Shown here in pieces: positions 28,347-37,744 of a stretch of 64,000 nucleotides of DNA. Within the stretch, counting starts at the first letter, position 1, and every line of letters starts with the position of its first letter. The notes beneath the pieces are model-generated. The model made no database searches, was not told where the DNA came from, and saw only the letters and a program-made list of their open reading frames with translations. The stretch is taken from NCBI RefSeq assembly GCF_913773995.1, contig NZ_CAJYES010000134.1, forward strand, positions 62,001-126,000. The letters are read 5' to 3'. Both the position numbers and the translations under genes were made by a program. This stretch comes from an uncultured Pseudacidovorax sp. Its GTDB lineage: Bacteria > Pseudomonadota > Gammaproteobacteria > Burkholderiales > Burkholderiaceae_C.

Positions 28347-29732
28347 TCACGGCGTGCGCGGTGGCCGCTTTTCCAGCAGCGGCTGCGTCACGCCCTGGAC
28401 GCCCACCAGTCCCAGCACCGTGGCCAGCGAGTTCTGCGCGCCCTTCCAGCCGTCGGTCAGGTCGATCCATTCGCTCAGGGCGTGGAAGCCGCCCGTCTTG
28501 CCGCCGCCGCCCACGATGATCGCCGGAATGCCCAGCGCCATCGGCACATTCGCGTCGGTGCTGGCGCCCGTCAGCAGCGTCTTGTGGCCGAAGGATGCAT
28601 TGGCGCGTGTGGCCGCTTCCACGATCAGCGAGTCCGACGGCGTGCGGCCGCCCGGACGGTCGCCGATGAGCCTGGTCTGCACGGTGAGCGTCTCGACGTT
28701 CCAGCGCTTGTTCTCCTCGGCCACGGCCTCGTCGATGGCGGCGAGGATCTTCTTCTCGGTGGACAGCAGCGAATCCATCTGGTCCGAGCGGATGTCCACG
28801 GCCATGCGCGCATCCGGCGCGATGGTGTTGACCGAGGTGCCGCCGCCGACGGTGCCCACGGTGAAGGTGGTCTTGGGAAAGGTGGGCGTGCGCACCTCGG
28901 CGATCTTGGCGATGGCGCGGCCCATGCCGTGGATGGCGCTGGGCACCTGGCCGAAGGCGGCGTAGCTGTGGCCGCCCGGGCCCTTGAAGTTGACCTCGTA
29001 GCGGTGGCTGGCGGTGCCCAGGATCAGCACGGTGCCGTCCGGCGCCGGCTCCAGGCCGACCATGCCGTCGATGTCGCGGTGCTCGGCAAAGAGGTGCTTC
29101 ATGCCGCGCAGGTTGCCGAGTTCTTCCTCACCCACGTTGCCCACGAAGAGCAGGTCGCCGACGGTCTGGATCTTCTGATCGTTCAGCACCTTGAGCCAGG
29201 ACAGCAGCACCGCCAGGCCGCGCGTGTCATCGGAGATGCCGGGCGCATACAGGCGGCCGTCGCGCTCCTTGACCTTGACGTCGGTGCCCGCCGGGAAGAC
29301 GGTGTCCAGGTGGGCCGAGATCAGCAGCTTGGGCCCTTGGCCCGTGCCCTTGCGCAGGCCGACGACATTGCCTTCGCTGTCGATGCGGGCGTCCGTGAGG
29401 CCCAGGGCCTTCATGCGCGCGAGGAAGGCTTCGGCGCGCGGGCGCTCCTTGAAGGGCGGTGCCTCGATCTCGGTGAGCATCTTCAGGTCGTCGATCGAGC
29501 GCGCGTGGTCGGCCTTGACGGCTTCCATCAACGCCTGGATCTGCGGCGCCGCCAGCAGTTGGGTGTAGGCCTGGTCCACCGCCGGACGCACCTGCGCAGG
29601 GGTTGGCGCGACCGCGCTGAAGGACTGGGCCCAGACCGATGAGGCGCCCGCCAGGGCGAGCGACAGGACCAGCAGCGAGGCGAGCGGACGCGGACTGGTG
29701 GAGGAAGGCTGCGGTGCAGAGTGGCGCGTCAT
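28347..29732 (-). CDS. periplasmic M20 family metallopeptidase
   Basis: The 461-residue protein has a signal peptide (LASLLVLSLALAGASSVWAQ, cleavage near residue 36). The M20 catalytic domain follows, with SAHLDTVFPAGT, GISDDTRGLAVLLS, NVGEEELGN and a lid/dimerisation insert around GPGGHSYAAFG. It is probably a secreted or periplasmic aminopeptidase or carboxypeptidase that digests imported peptides. It diverges from the LysR-type gene across 144 bases, so the regulator may control it. Confidence 0.9.
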   Translation of the reverse strand: MTRHSAPQPSSTSPRPLASLLVLSLALAGASSVWAQSFSAVAPTPAQVRPAVDQAYTQLLAAPQIQALMEAVKADHARSIDDLKMLTEIEAPPFKERPRAEAFLARMKALGLTDARIDSEGNVVGLRKGTGQGPKLLISAHLDTVFPAGTDVKVKERDGRLYAPGISDDTRGLAVLLSWLKVLNDQKIQTVGDLLFVGNVGEEELGNLRGMKHLFAEHRDIDGMVGLEPAPDGTVLILGTASHRYEVNFKGPGGHSYAAFGQVPSAIHGMGRAIAKIAEVRTPTFPKTTFTVGTVGGGTSVNTIAPDARMAVDIRSDQMDSLLSTEKKILAAIDEAVAEENKRWNVETLTVQTRLIGDRPGGRTPSDSLIVEAATRANASFGHKTLLTGASTDANVPMALGIPAIIVGGGGKTGGFHALSEWIDLTDGWKGAQNSLATVLGLVGVQGVTQPLLEKRPPRTP

Positions 29733-29876
29733 GGAGGAAAAGGTGGGGGAGCGATGAGGCCAGCGGAAACGGCATCTGTCATGAGGCTGACTCGATGCCG
29801 CAGGTCGACGGAAATTCTGGCGGCGGCACCGCTGCTTGGCTCTGATTTAATCCGTCCCTCCGTCAGTTTTTCTTAC

Positions 29877-30794
29877 ATGAGCCGACACCTTCCCAGTACG
29901 CGCGCCCTTCTCGTTTTCGACGCCGTCGCCCGCTGCCACGGCGTGGGCAAGGCCGCCGAGGAGCTGTGCCTGACCCACAGTGCGGTCAGCCAGCAGTTGC
30001 GTCTGCTGGAGCAGCAACTGGGCGTGCGGCTGGTGCAGCGCAGTGCCCGGGGGACCACGCTCACCGAGGCCGGCCGGCGCTACCACGCGCAGGTGGCCGG
30101 CGACCTGCTGCGTCTGGAGAACCACACGCTCGAGGCAATGGCCCAGCGGCCCGACGGCGTGCGCCTGCTGGTGGGCGCCGTGCCCGTGCTGGCCGAGCGC
30201 TGGCTGCTGCCGCGGCTGCCCCGCTTTCTGGCGCAGCAGCCAGCCTGCAGCGTGCATCTGCAGGTCTTTCCCACGCAGGTGTACATGGACGAACCCCATT
30301 ACGACGTCGGTCTGCAGTACGACGACGCCAGTTGGCCCGGCGCCCGGGTGCGCCCGCTGCGCAGCGAGCGCGTGGTCGCCGTGTGCGCACCGCAGTCGCG
30401 CTGGCGCTCCGCAGCGGCGCGGGGTGATTTCCGCGAGCTGCCACTGCTGCAGCTCAGCTCGCGCCTGGGCGCCTGGCAGGAATGGCTCGCGCAGGCCGGC
30501 ATCGAGAGGCATCCGGCCAACGCGATGGTGGGCCACCGCTTCGACCTGTTCTCCATGGTGCTTGAGGCGGTGCGCGCCGACCTGGGCATCGGCCTGCTCC
30601 CGCGCTACGGCGTGGCGCGCGAACTGGCCAGCGGCGAGCTGTGTCTGGCCCATCCCTTCGAGGGAGACGGGCCGCGTGGCTACAGCCTGTTCGTGGCGCC
30701 GCACCGGGCGGACGACCCGGCGGTGCAGGCCTTCGGCGCGTGGCTGGATGAACAGGTGGCCGAGGAGTCCGAGGGGGCAATATCGCCCGCCTGA
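29877..30794 (+). CDS. LysR-type transcriptional regulator (GcvA-like)
   Basis: The 305-residue protein has an N-terminal winged helix-turn-helix (residues 1-65, GVGKAAEELCLTHSAVSQQLRLLEQQLGVRLVQR) and a C-terminal periplasmic-binding-like effector domain. HSAVSQQ is the recognition-helix pattern of the GcvA/AmpR branch. ATG 29877 has no clear Shine-Dalgarno, and a TTTAAT box lies about 30 bases upstream, so the leader is short. It diverges from the periplasmic M20 peptidase gene and converges with rsmE. Confidence 0.9.
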   Translation: MSRHLPSTRALLVFDAVARCHGVGKAAEELCLTHSAVSQQLRLLEQQLGVRLVQRSARGTTLTEAGRRYHAQVAGDLLRLENHTLEAMAQRPDGVRLLVGAVPVLAERWLLPRLPRFLAQQPACSVHLQVFPTQVYMDEPHYDVGLQYDDASWPGARVRPLRSERVVAVCAPQSRWRSAAARGDFRELPLLQLSSRLGAWQEWLAQAGIERHPANAMVGHRFDLFSMVLEAVRADLGIGLLPRYGVARELASGELCLAHPFEGDGPRGYSLFVAPHRADDPAVQAFGAWLDEQVAEESEGAISPA

Positions 30795-30804
30795 TCAGGT
30801 GGGC

Positions 30805-31530
30805 TCAGTCCGCAACGGCCAGCAGGTGCACCAGCGCCGCCAGCGGTGCCGTCTCAGCGCGCAGGATGCGCGGGCCCAGGGTGGTCAGCGCGAAGCCACT
30901 GGCGCGGGCCCGCGCTTCCTCCTGCGGGTTGAGGCCGCCCTCGGGGCCGCTGAGGAAGAGCGCGCCGCCATCCGCGGGCGCCGAGCGGCCCAAGGGCTGC
31001 GCCTCGTCACCGAAGCCGAGCACATGGCGGGCGGCGGGCGCGTCCGGGCCCAGTCCGTCCAGCCACGTGCCCAGGTCGCGCACCGGGTGCACCGCAGGCA
31101 CCCGGTTGCGGCCGCACTGCTCGCAGGCGGCAACGGCCACGGCCTGCCAGTGGTCCTGCTTCTTCTGCGCGCGCTCACCCGCCAGGCGCAGCACGCCGTG
31201 GGCCGTCTGCAGCGGCTGGATGCTGGCCACGCCGAGTTCGGTCGCCTTCTCGACCAGCCAGTCCATGCGGTCATTGGCCGGCATGCCCACAGCCAGGTGC
31301 ACGGCCACCGAGGCCTCGCGCTCGATGGCGTGGTGCGCGCCCACGCGGACGTCGACATCGCTGCGGCCCATGCGCTCGACCGTGGCCTCGAACTCGCCGC
31401 CGCGGCCGTCGAACAGAGTGATGCCGTCGCCCGGCTGCAGGCGCAGCACCTGGACATGGCGCGCCGCGCCGGGTTGCAGGCCCAGCGTCTGCCCGCTGGT
31501 CAGGGGCGTGGCGCAATGGATGCGCGGCAT
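30805..31530 (-). CDS. rsmE: 16S rRNA (uracil(1498)-N(3))-methyltransferase
   Basis: RsmE methylates U1498 of 16S rRNA. The 241-residue protein has an N-terminal PUA-like domain (QVLRLQPGDGITLFDG) and a C-terminal SPOUT knot with FLSGPEGGLNPQEE and LGPRILRAETAPLAAL. The motif KATELGVASIQPL is also typical. The start ATG 31530 overlaps the mnmA stop by one base (TGATG), so it is translationally coupled to mnmA. Confidence 0.95.
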   Translation of the reverse strand: MPRIHCATPLTSGQTLGLQPGAARHVQVLRLQPGDGITLFDGRGGEFEATVERMGRSDVDVRVGAHHAIEREASVAVHLAVGMPANDRMDWLVEKATELGVASIQPLQTAHGVLRLAGERAQKKQDHWQAVAVAACEQCGRNRVPAVHPVRDLGTWLDGLGPDAPAARHVLGFGDEAQPLGRSAPADGGALFLSGPEGGLNPQEEARARASGFALTTLGPRILRAETAPLAALVHLLAVAD

Positions 31531-32690
31531 CAGTGCGCGCCTTCCGCGGCGTCGATTACGCCGCCGCCCAGGCAGATCTCGCCGTCGTACAGCACCGCCG
31601 ACTGGCCGGGCGTGACCGCCCACTGCGGCTGCGGAAACACCAGCTGGAAGCGGGCTTCGGGCAGGGCCTGCAGCAGCGCGGGCGAATCGGCCTGGCGGTA
31701 GCGTGTCTTGCTGCCGTAGGTGCCGGCCGCGGGCGGCGTGCCGGCCACCCAGCTCGCGTCGGCCGCCAGCAGCGCGCGCGACTGCAGCCAGGGATGGTCG
31801 TGGCCCTGCACCACCCACAGCGTGTTGGCCTCGACGTCCTTGCGGGCGACGAACCACGGTGCGTGCTCGCCGCCACCGCGCTGCGCGCCCTTTTCCTTGA
31901 TGCCGCCGATGCCCAGGCCCTGACGCTGGCCCAGCGTGTAGAAGGACAGGCCGTGGTGCTCGCCCAGCCTGCGGCCGCGGTCGTCCTTGATCGGGCCCGG
32001 TGCCTTGCTGATGTAGCGGTTGAGGAACTCCCGGAAAGGCCGCTCACCGATGAAGCAGATGCCGGTCGAATCCTTCTTGGTGGCCACGGGCAGGCCGATG
32101 TCGGTGGCGATCTGGCGTACCTGGGTCTTGTGCAGTTCGCCCACCGGGAACAGCGCCTTCGACAGTTGCGCCTGGTTGAGTCGGTGCAGGAAGTAGCTCT
32201 GGTCCTTGGCAGGGTCCAGGCCCTTGAGCAGCTCGTAGCGCGCGGAGGCCGGCACCGACTCACCGGCGGCGAAGGGCTGGCCGGTGGCGGCATCGACAGC
32301 GCGCACACGGGCATAGTGGCCGGTCGCGATCTTCTCGGCGCCCAGGCGCATGGCGTGGTCGAGGAAGGCCTTGAACTTGATCTCGGCGTTGCACAGAACG
32401 TCTGGATTGGGCGTGCGGCCGGCCTGGTACTCGCGCAGGAACTCGGCGAAGACGCGATCCTTGTAGTCGGCGGCGAAGTTGACGTGTTCGATCTCGATGC
32501 CCAGCACGTCGGCCACGCTGGCGGCGTCCACGAAATCGACGTTCGACGAGCAGTACTCGCTGTCGTCGTCGTCTTCCCAGTTCTTCATGAAGATGCCGAC
32601 GACCTCGTGCCCCTGCTGCTTGAGCAGGTGCGCCGTGACGGCCGAGTCCACGCCGCCCGATAGCCCGACGACGATCCGATGTTTGGTCAT
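31530..32690 (-). CDS. mnmA: tRNA 2-thiouridylase MnmA
   Basis: MnmA inserts sulfur at C2 of the wobble uridine in Glu, Gln and Lys tRNAs. The 386-residue protein has the PP-loop [10 protein letters not shown] near the N-terminus, catalytic cysteines in CNAEIKF and [10 protein letters not shown], and the C-terminal beta-barrel. ATG 32690 places the PP-loop at residue 9. It complements mnmE in the same window, since both act on the same wobble base. Confidence 0.97.
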   Translation of the reverse strand: MTKHRIVVGLSGGVDSAVTAHLLKQQGHEVVGIFMKNWEDDDDSEYCSSNVDFVDAASVADVLGIEIEHVNFAADYKDRVFAEFLREYQAGRTPNPDVLCNAEIKFKAFLDHAMRLGAEKIATGHYARVRAVDAATGQPFAAGESVPASARYELLKGLDPAKDQSYFLHRLNQAQLSKALFPVGELHKTQVRQIATDIGLPVATKKDSTGICFIGERPFREFLNRYISKAPGPIKDDRGRRLGEHHGLSFYTLGQRQGLGIGGIKEKGAQRGGGEHAPWFVARKDVEANTLWVVQGHDHPWLQSRALLAADASWVAGTPPAAGTYGSKTRYRQADSPALLQALPEARFQLVFPQPQWAVTPGQSAVLYDGEICLGGGVIDAAEGAH

Positions 32691-32839
32691 CCGGCGATTG
32701 TCCCTTGGCTGCGGTGGGCGTCGCCCGGGCGGGGGCACGGGCTGTGGGCGCGGGGTCTGAGGCCGATCTGGATGACGGGCCGTCTGGTTTTTGTGACGCC
32801 TGACGGCCTGTCGTGCAGCTCCATGCCGCGCGTGCGCGG

Positions 32840-34699
32840 CTAGGCGGGTGGCTTTCCGGCCAGCCAGCGCGCGTAGGCCTCGGGGTAGACCACGCGCAGG
32901 CGCTCCAGGTGGAACTGCGCCTCCTGCTCCAGCCCCAGCAGGCGCGCACTGTCGATCAGCTTGACCACGACTCGCGGCTCCGGCGAGAAGGCCAGCGTGG
33001 CCTGGGCCAGTTCATGCACGCGTGCGGCCGTGTCGGGCGTCAGGGGCGTCAGCGCCAGCTGCGCAAAGCGCACCTGCCGGGCAAAGGGCCTGTCGCGGCC
33101 GTCCGGGTCCAGTTGCGCGAGCGGATCGTCACGCCAGCCGGCGAGCCGCTCGGCCGCCGGAAGGAAGGGTTGGCTCACGCGCACATAGCTCCAGCCGACG
33201 TAGGCCACCATGGCGACAAGGGCCGCTGCCGTCAGGCGGGCGCCAAGTCGGGCCCGTGCCTCGCTGCGCTGTGCGGCGGCCAGCGAGCTCCGCCCGCTCG
33301 TCTGCTTGGCGAGGGCCGGCTTTCTGCCCGACCAGATCAGGCCCAGGCACAGACCGAACACGAGCTGGAAGGGCCCGTACCACAGCGGATATTCGACCAG
33401 GCTGTGCATCACGATCATGCCCAGCACGCCCCACACCATCAGCCGGGCAGGATCACGCTCCTGCCAGGGTCGGGCCGCCACCACCATCCACAAGAACGCA
33501 CCGCAGATCAGCACCGCCGCAGGAATGCCCAGTTCCACCGCCAGATGCAGCGGCAGGTTGTGCGCGTTGTCCAGGATTTCGACGAAGCGCGGACCCGGGT
33601 ACTCGGCCAGGTAGTGCGCCACGCTGAGCTGGCCCCAGCCCCAGCCTGTCCAGGGGCGCTGCCCGATCAGCCAGAGCACGTTGCTCCACAGCAGAACGCG
33701 GCTGTGGCCGGGCGGTGCACCTTCGCGCAGGCGGATGAGCATGCCCTGGATGTCGGCGCCCGCGCCGCCGTCGGCCGCGCGCATCGACGCGACCGCGACG
33801 GCCGACCACGGCAGCATCCAGGAGAGCAGGGCGTAGAGCCCCAGGGCGACCAGCATCCAGCGTGGGTCCGGCAGCAGGCGCGGCCGTGCATGCGGCGGCA
33901 CCCCGCCGCCGCGCCCGGCCGGACGACGCTCGCGCCAGCCCAACCCGCCGGCCGCCATGACGATCACGAGCAACTGCAGCAGCCCGGTGCGTGAGGTGGA
34001 TACGGCAAGACCCGCGACGAGCAAGGCGCCGGCCCCCAGCAACAGGCGCCGACCTCGCACGCCTGCCTGGCCATGGCACCAGAGCAGCGCCACCAGGGCC
34101 ATGCTCAGCAGCGTGGCGAACTGGTTGCGCTGGCGCAGATTGCCATAGGCCATGCCGATGGGCTCCATGGGGACGGCGACCCAGGGGCGCAGGGGGGCGG
34201 CAAGGCCGTGGTATTGGATGAGGCCGAGCAGGGCGCTGAACAGGCCGGCGGCGAGCAGGCCTTGTGCGAACGCAAGCGAGCAGGCAGGACGTCTATGTGC
34301 CGATGCTGCGCTCGCGCCGATGTCTGCGGCCAAGCCCATCAGCGCAAGGCTGGCGACGGTCGGCGCCCAAATGCTGACCTCGCTGAGGTCCGATGGCACG
34401 AAGGCCAACATAGTTGTACCAAGCAGGGCCGCGAGGGTGCGGCTGATCGGCAGGGGCCGGCCCAGAGCGAGAAGTGCGCTGAGGCAGAGGTACGTTGCCA
34501 GCAGTTGCCAGACGGCGCTCAACGGGCCGAAAACGAGCGAGAACAGAAAAGGTAGCGCCAGCGCTACGCTACAGAGAAGGTGCGCGCTCCGCGCATCCGC
34601 CGCCCGCCCGCGGCCCGTATTCAGAAGCAAGGAGGTGGAAGCCGTAGGCATCTCCCGTGGCATGCATGCTGGCGGACTCATTCCGCCCCGCCGTTTCAC
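32840..34699 (-). CDS. O-antigen ligase/Wzy family, PglL-type pilin O-oligosaccharyltransferase
   Basis: The 619-residue inner-membrane protein has about 12 helices. It shows the PglL_A/Wzy signature [19 protein letters not shown], a large periplasmic region and the Wzy_C_2-type motif [22 protein letters not shown]. The soluble C-terminal part (about 510-619) is helical. Such proteins transfer lipid-linked glycans to pilins or polymerise glycans in the periplasm. GTG 34699 overlaps the glycosyltransferase stop (GTGA), giving a coupled pair, and ATG 34681 is an alternative. Proximity to pilA supports pilin glycosylation, but the substrate is inferred. Confidence 0.85.
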   Translation of the reverse strand: MKRRGGMSPPACMPREMPTASTSLLLNTGRGRAADARSAHLLCSVALALPFLFSLVFGPLSAVWQLLATYLCLSALLALGRPLPISRTLAALLGTTMLAFVPSDLSEVSIWAPTVASLALMGLAADIGASAASAHRRPACSLAFAQGLLAAGLFSALLGLIQYHGLAAPLRPWVAVPMEPIGMAYGNLRQRNQFATLLSMALVALLWCHGQAGVRGRRLLLGAGALLVAGLAVSTSRTGLLQLLVIVMAAGGLGWRERRPAGRGGGVPPHARPRLLPDPRWMLVALGLYALLSWMLPWSAVAVASMRAADGGAGADIQGMLIRLREGAPPGHSRVLLWSNVLWLIGQRPWTGWGWGQLSVAHYLAEYPGPRFVEILDNAHNLPLHLAVELGIPAAVLICGAFLWMVVAARPWQERDPARLMVWGVLGMIVMHSLVEYPLWYGPFQLVFGLCLGLIWSGRKPALAKQTSGRSSLAAAQRSEARARLGARLTAAALVAMVAYVGWSYVRVSQPFLPAAERLAGWRDDPLAQLDPDGRDRPFARQVRFAQLALTPLTPDTAARVHELAQATLAFSPEPRVVVKLIDSARLLGLEQEAQFHLERLRVVYPEAYARWLAGKPPA

Positions 34700-36627
34700 G
34701 GCCGTGGCTGTTCCGGGTCGCCAGACAGAACCAGCTGCTGGATTGCCTCTTCCAATTCGGCAGTCATGCGCTTGATCTGCTGTTGGCTAACCTGATCGAC
34801 TGTGGCGCGCAGCGACTGCCGGACGGAAGCAAGGGCTCGCGGATGCTGGAAATAGTGCACTGCTACGTCCACATATGCATCTGGCGTCGGGGCGCAGAAG
34901 GCGTCGAGACCCATTCCGCGAAGGATGGATGTGCCGGCCCGCGATATGGGTGTGTTGCCCTCCAACGCCACGACTGGTACACCCATCCACAGTGAGTGGA
35001 AGGTGGTCGTACCGCCGTTGTAGGGGAAGGTGTCCAGGGCCAGATCGATGTCGTGGTGAAGCGCCAAGTAGTCGTCGAGGCCCACCTTAGGATGGAAACG
35101 CAGGCGCTCGGCACTCACGCCCCGCTCACCGAAGTAGGCCGTCAATCGCTCGGTCAGGCTGGGTGTGGCGTTGCCGATCAGCAGGCGGGACTCGGGGCAA
35201 CGTAGAAGAACTAGAGCCCAAAGGTCCAATGCTTCGTCGGTGATCTTGGACGGATTGTTCAAGCACGCGAAGGTGAAGCTTTGTCCTTGCAGTGCGGGAA
35301 GTGGGTTGACCGGCGGGCTCGATGCATGTGGGCTGAAGACGCCGCTGGTCGAGAGCCGCAACAACTTTTCCGTGTGAAAGCCCTCCGTCGTCCCTGGAGG
35401 GTCAAGGCTGGCGTCGGTGATGCGGTAATCCATGGCCGCCAGGCCAGTGGTAGCCAAATAACCCAGCCACGTCATTTGGATCGGGGCTGGCCTCCGGGCA
35501 AAGGCCAGCAAACGGTTGTAGCCCGTGTGTCCCGACAGATCGATGAGAACATCGATCTCGTCAGCTCGGATACGGGCAGCAAGTTCATCGTCGGACAAAT
35601 CATGGCAAGGCAGCCAGGTGTCGAACTGTGCGCGAATTATTTCAGTCTGGGCATCGACCGCCGGATGAGCGTAATAGCCGAACAACTCAAACTTGGATCT
35701 GTCGTGTGCAATCAGTACCGGCGTGATGAAGAAGGCCACAGCATGATTGCGAAAATCGCCCGACACATAACCAACTTTTACCTTATTTTTTCTCCCGCTT
35801 GCCGATGCCGCGTGTGGAACGATTTTAACCGACCCTGATTCTTCGAATCGCTTGGAAAATTCTAGAGCGGCTTCAAAACGCTCTTCCGGCGTACGATCCT
35901 GCACATACTGAAGGCAGAGAAGGTAGTTGCTGAATGTGGCGGGAGAACGCGCATCCAGCATCAATGCTTGTTGCAATACGGCGAGCGCACGCTTCGTTTC
36001 ACCGGTTTGCATAAGCGAGTTGCCAAAACTGGCAAGCAGTCCCGCGGAACCCGGCTCAAGAGCAACAGCTTTTTCATAGCTTATATTCGCTGAATCGAAG
36101 TGTGCTTGCTCGGCTTGTAGGTTACCCAGATAGAACCAAATATTCCCATTATTGGGAAAATGCGCAACAGCTGTACGCATAAGTTCCTCTGCGCGGTCGA
36201 GCTTTCCCGTCCTGAAGAGAAGGAAGCACAGCTCGAGATAAACGGGTTCGAATTCTGGAGAAAGACGATGGACAGCCTCGAATTCGGTGATTGCTTCATC
36301 CGTGTTTCCAACTGCCAAGAGCGACTGCCCTAGCAAAAAATGGCCATCAGGACTAAGCGCCTGTATCGATTGGGCGTGTCTCAATGCGCTTTCGGCGCCC
36401 CTGGCATCCCCTAGGTTAAGCAGTGCACACCCTAGGCCGATATGGGCAGAATACTCCTCTGGCTTATGTGTAAGGTATTTCGTGTAGTTGCTCGCTGCAG
36501 CGGAAAATCGACCTTCCGCAATTTCACCATGAGCGCGGATCAATAAACTTCGGATATCTTCTTCTGTCGCATGAGCGCGAGAAAGGGGGGCATCCTTTCG
36601 AAATAATTTTTTGATCGTATTGAGCAT
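34696..36627 (-). CDS. TPR-containing GT41 glycosyltransferase (OGT/SPINDLY-like)
   Basis: The 643-residue cytoplasmic protein has about seven tetratricopeptide repeats (residues 25-240). A two-lobed GT41 catalytic region follows: GYVSGDFRNHAVAFF with the catalytic-type histidine at 295, DLSGHTGYNRLLAFARRPAPIQMTW, CLNNPSKITDEAL and DTFPYNGGTTTFHSLWMGVP. This family transfers GlcNAc or another sugar from UDP-sugar to Ser/Thr. It is the second gene after pilA. Base composition is visibly AT-richer, especially in its 5' half, suggesting acquisition. Acceptors may be pilin or another surface protein. Confidence 0.9.
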   Translation of the reverse strand: MLNTIKKLFRKDAPLSRAHATEEDIRSLLIRAHGEIAEGRFSAAASNYTKYLTHKPEEYSAHIGLGCALLNLGDARGAESALRHAQSIQALSPDGHFLLGQSLLAVGNTDEAITEFEAVHRLSPEFEPVYLELCFLLFRTGKLDRAEELMRTAVAHFPNNGNIWFYLGNLQAEQAHFDSANISYEKAVALEPGSAGLLASFGNSLMQTGETKRALAVLQQALMLDARSPATFSNYLLCLQYVQDRTPEERFEAALEFSKRFEESGSVKIVPHAASASGRKNKVKVGYVSGDFRNHAVAFFITPVLIAHDRSKFELFGYYAHPAVDAQTEIIRAQFDTWLPCHDLSDDELAARIRADEIDVLIDLSGHTGYNRLLAFARRPAPIQMTWLGYLATTGLAAMDYRITDASLDPPGTTEGFHTEKLLRLSTSGVFSPHASSPPVNPLPALQGQSFTFACLNNPSKITDEALDLWALVLLRCPESRLLIGNATPSLTERLTAYFGERGVSAERLRFHPKVGLDDYLALHHDIDLALDTFPYNGGTTTFHSLWMGVPVVALEGNTPISRAGTSILRGMGLDAFCAPTPDAYVDVAVHYFQHPRALASVRQSLRATVDQVSQQQIKRMTAELEEAIQQLVLSGDPEQPRP

Positions 36628-36628
36628 G

Positions 36629-36949
36629 CTAACGCAGTTTCAATAGTATCCAGGCAGTCAGATCTTCTGCAACGGATTTATCCAAACCCTTGTCTATCAA
36701 CGAAAATTTGAAGGCCGATCCCAGTCGTGCCTTAGAATAAATGTTGAGCTTATTGTCTCTGAGGAATTCGCGAATTTTCTGATCGATAAGTGGCTCGTTA
36801 GAAAATGATTTTGTTTTATTTTTGGAGTTTCTTTTGCCTCCTTTTTTTTCAGCATGTTCCAGCCCTTTTTCCACAATGGCGGCCAAAGCAAGGCCTAAGT
36901 CACGCGCGGCAGCACCACCGAAAAAATTCAACATGACAGCGCTATTCAT
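36629..36949 (-). CDS. hypothetical protein between pilA and the glycosyltransferase
   Basis: About 106 residues from ATG 36949 (MNSAVMLNFFGGAAARDLG...), or 101 from ATG 36934, with no good ribosome site for either. The N-terminal 30 residues form a mostly hydrophobic, possibly amphipathic segment. A Lys/Ser/Asn-rich linker and a C-terminal helical region ending AWILLKLR follow. No family was recognised. The start lies immediately after the pilA terminator T-run, so expression probably depends on readthrough. It ends one base before the glycosyltransferase start. AT-rich composition and position suggest a cargo gene of the pilin locus. Confidence 0.6.
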   Translation of the reverse strand: MNSAVMLNFFGGAAARDLGLALAAIVEKGLEHAEKKGGKRNSKNKTKSFSNEPLIDQKIREFLRDNKLNIYSKARLGSAFKFSLIDKGLDKSVAEDLTAWILLKLR

Positions 36950-36954
36950 AGAAG

Positions 36955-36978
36955 GAAAAAAGCCGCCCGCAGGCGGCT
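36955..36978 (-). terminator. rho-independent terminator after pilA
   Basis: On the minus strand AGCCGCC and GGCGGCT form the stem (36978-36961), followed by TTTTTTCC. It lies about 20 bases after the pilA stop. Confidence 0.9.
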
Positions 36979-36997
36979 CTCGAATGAAACGCAAATG

Positions 36998-37513
36998 TTA
37001 GGTGCGGCATTCGGCGGGCACAAACTTGTCTTCGATCGTGCCCTTGACAACATTGCTATTGCTTGCAGTCGAGCCCTTAGAAGCGCAGACCCAGCTAATG
37101 GACCCGGCAGTCGGGATAGTAGACGCACTGGAAGTGCCAGACAGAGCCGTACCGGTATCCCGGGCGCCGTCCAGAGGAGTAATCTTTAGCGTGGCGCCAC
37201 TAGCAACGCCAGATTGATACGTGATTGTGATGATGCCCTTACTCTGGTCGATCTCAACCTTTTGAACGTTCTTGGTAGCGGCAGGAGCAATCCAACCAGA
37301 ATCGAACGGAGCGCCGTTCGCTGCATTGGTGGCCACAGCCGTCTTGGCACTAGAGGCCAAGCTCAAACCTTCCGTGACCTTGGCACGGGTCGTATAGTCC
37401 TGATACGCCGGCAGCGCCACCGCCGCCAGAATGCCGATGATCGCCACGACGATCATCAGTTCGATAAGGGTGAAGCCCTGCTGGGCGGCTCGGGCGATGC
37501 TGCGACGGTTCAT
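36998..37513 (-). CDS. pilA: type IV pilin major subunit PilA
   Basis: The 171-residue prepilin has a 13-residue leader ending QQG, cleaved before F14 with glutamate at +5 ([28 protein letters not shown]). Then comes a long hydrophobic helix, a Ser/Thr/Ala-rich globular domain, and a disulfide loop between C143 and C169. The protein ends with Thr171. ATG 37513 has GGAG about 8 bases upstream. A sigma-54 promoter precedes it and an intrinsic terminator follows. The leader is longer than usual (typically 6-9 residues). It is the structural subunit of type IVa pili. Confidence 0.95.
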   Translation of the reverse strand: MNRRSIARAAQQGFTLIELMIVVAIIGILAAVALPAYQDYTTRAKVTEGLSLASSAKTAVATNAANGAPFDSGWIAPAATKNVQKVEIDQSKGIITITYQSGVASGATLKITPLDGARDTGTALSGTSSASTIPTAGSISWVCASKGSTASNSNVVKGTIEDKFVPAECRT

Positions 37514-37570
37514 GGTCAGACTCCAGGTTTGAGAAGCGGTCCGGGGACTGCCCCGGTCGTGGCTTCTCTT

Positions 37571-37586
37571 TGCAGACCGCATGCCA
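37571..37586 (-). promoter_or_regulatory. sigma-54 promoter of pilA
   Basis: On the minus strand TGGCATGCGGTCTGCA fits the -24/-12 element with GG and GC separated by exactly 10 bases. It lies 58 bases before the pilA start. Several TGTC/GACA motifs upstream (37625-37715) fit PilR-type activator binding. Confidence 0.8.
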
Positions 37587-37744
37587 TCGCAGATTTGCGC
37601 TGAAAGGTGTCCAAAAGTTCACATTCCACGCATCAGTTCTGACACTTCTTGTTTGTAAATAAGTGTGACGTCGTGACAAAAAAGTCAGACGGGTCAGGGG
37701 TGACACGTTTGGTCGTTGCGCCGCGCTGGGCGCCTGAGCGCATT

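Noticed and set aside
30785-30804. GCCCGCCTGATCAGGTGGGC hairpin between the LysR and rsmE genes as a terminator
   Set aside because: No T-run follows on either strand, and the palindrome lies partly within the LysR coding end, so it was not called a terminator.
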